From Sulfuritalea sp. (GTDB lineage: Bacteria; Pseudomonadota; Gammaproteobacteria; Burkholderiales; Rhodocyclaceae): a stretch of DNA of 7,854 nucleotides. The notes beneath the pieces were generated by a model. The model was given only the letters and a program-made list of their open reading frames with translations. It had not been told where the DNA came from and did no database searches. Each line of letters begins with the position of its first letter. The first letter of the stretch is position 1. The stretch is taken from assembly GCA_021738105.1 (NCBI GenBank), contig JAIPCS010000156.1, positions 1-7,854 of the forward strand, in the 5' to 3' direction. Made by a program: the position numbers and the translations under genes. Of this stretch, positions 7,617-7,854 are shown piece by piece.

Positions 7617-7670
7617 GGCGCCAACGCCAGCCGCGAGGGCGGCAAAAGTCGGCGCTGGCGGGACGGCGCC
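7617..7670. repeat. Imperfect inverted repeat between convergent genes
   Basis: GGCGCC (7617-7622) and CGCCAGC (7625-7631) pair with GCTGGCG (7654-7660) and GGCGCC (7665-7670), interrupted by AA on one side and GGAC on the other. CCG at 7632-7634 can extend the stem with one bulged base. It lies just after the lipoprotein stop and 27 bases from the end of the minus-strand kinase gene, where a two-way terminator would be expected. No T tract is visible on either strand, so that role is only a guess. Confidence 0.4.
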
Positions 7671-7696
7671 ATGAACGCCCACGCACGGCAGGAATC

Positions 7697-7854
7697 TCAG
7701 TCGGGATCGGCCGCCAGCGGCAGGCGCAGGCAAGCCAGCGTGCCGCCGCCCGCGCGCTCCTTCAGGCTCACCGACCAGGCGTTGGCAACGGCGATCTGGC
7801 GCACGATGGCAAGGCCCAGGCCGCTGCCGCCGGTGCGGCTGCTGCGCGACGGAT
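7697..7854 (-). CDS. Sensor histidine kinase, C-terminal end (start outside window)
   Basis: On the minus strand the 51 residues before the TGA at 7697-7699 read PSRSSRTGGSGLGLAIVRQI, followed by a short segment ending ACLRLPLAADPD. GGSGLGLAIV is the G2 box of the HATPase_c domain, which closes over ATP in two-component sensor kinases. The region after it, with a GGGT turn and a hydrophobic CLRLPL strand, is the usual end of this domain. The sensing and dimerisation domains and the response regulator lie to the right, outside the window. The subtype cannot be decided; the wording is compatible with QseC/TctE-like kinases. The gene is convergent with the lipoprotein gene. Confidence 0.82.
   Translation of the reverse strand, partial: PSRSSRTGGSGLGLAIVRQIAVANAWSVSLKERAGGGTLACLRLPLAADPD

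Overview
The window looks like about 7.9 kb of chromosome from a GC-rich Gram-negative bacterium, most likely a betaproteobacterium (Rhodocyclales or Nitrosomonadales type). The evidence is the high GC content, the proteobacterial YbiT and YheS ABC-F proteins, a PPK2 kinase, a PaiB-type flavoprotein, a MidA-type methyltransferase and an MliC-type outer-membrane lipoprotein. The taxon is inferred from protein character; no rRNA or tRNA is present.

Layout, left to right. (1) The 3' end of a ybiT-like ABC-F gene (to 403). (2) A compact cassette: ribbon-helix-helix antitoxin (472-747), PIN-domain toxin (about 753-1157) and a short PlsC-type acyltransferase (1157-1717). It is preceded by a perfect 7+4+7 palindrome at 431-448 that fits an autoregulatory operator. 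(3) A 172-base spacer dominated by a long inverted repeat (1736-1874) whose arms each hold three CACAGAG units at 9-base spacing. (4) yheS (1890-3836) directly abutting ppk2 (3837-5063). (5) A 188-base spacer with a GC palindrome and a four-run G-quadruplex motif. (6) paiB-like (5252-5887) overlapping midA-like (5884-7113) by four bases. (7) A small lipoprotein of the MliC lysozyme-inhibitor type (7238-7609), flanked by two GC-rich inverted repeats. (8) On the minus strand, the C-terminal tail of a sensor histidine kinase running off the right edge (7697-7854).

All genes except the last are on the plus strand. Three transcription units seem likely: antitoxin-toxin-acyltransferase, yheS-ppk2 and paiB-midA. 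The two ABC-F proteins are predicted ribosome-associated ATPases. PPK2 transfers phosphate between polyphosphate and nucleotides, and the PIN toxin is a predicted RNase, so translation control and stress energy metabolism are a loose common theme, but this is inference. I found no clear new defence or mobile system. The most unusual features are the acyltransferase coupled to the toxin-antitoxin pair, the period-9 inverted repeat beside the yheS ribosome-binding site, the G-quadruplex motif, and the histone-H1-like tail on PPK2.
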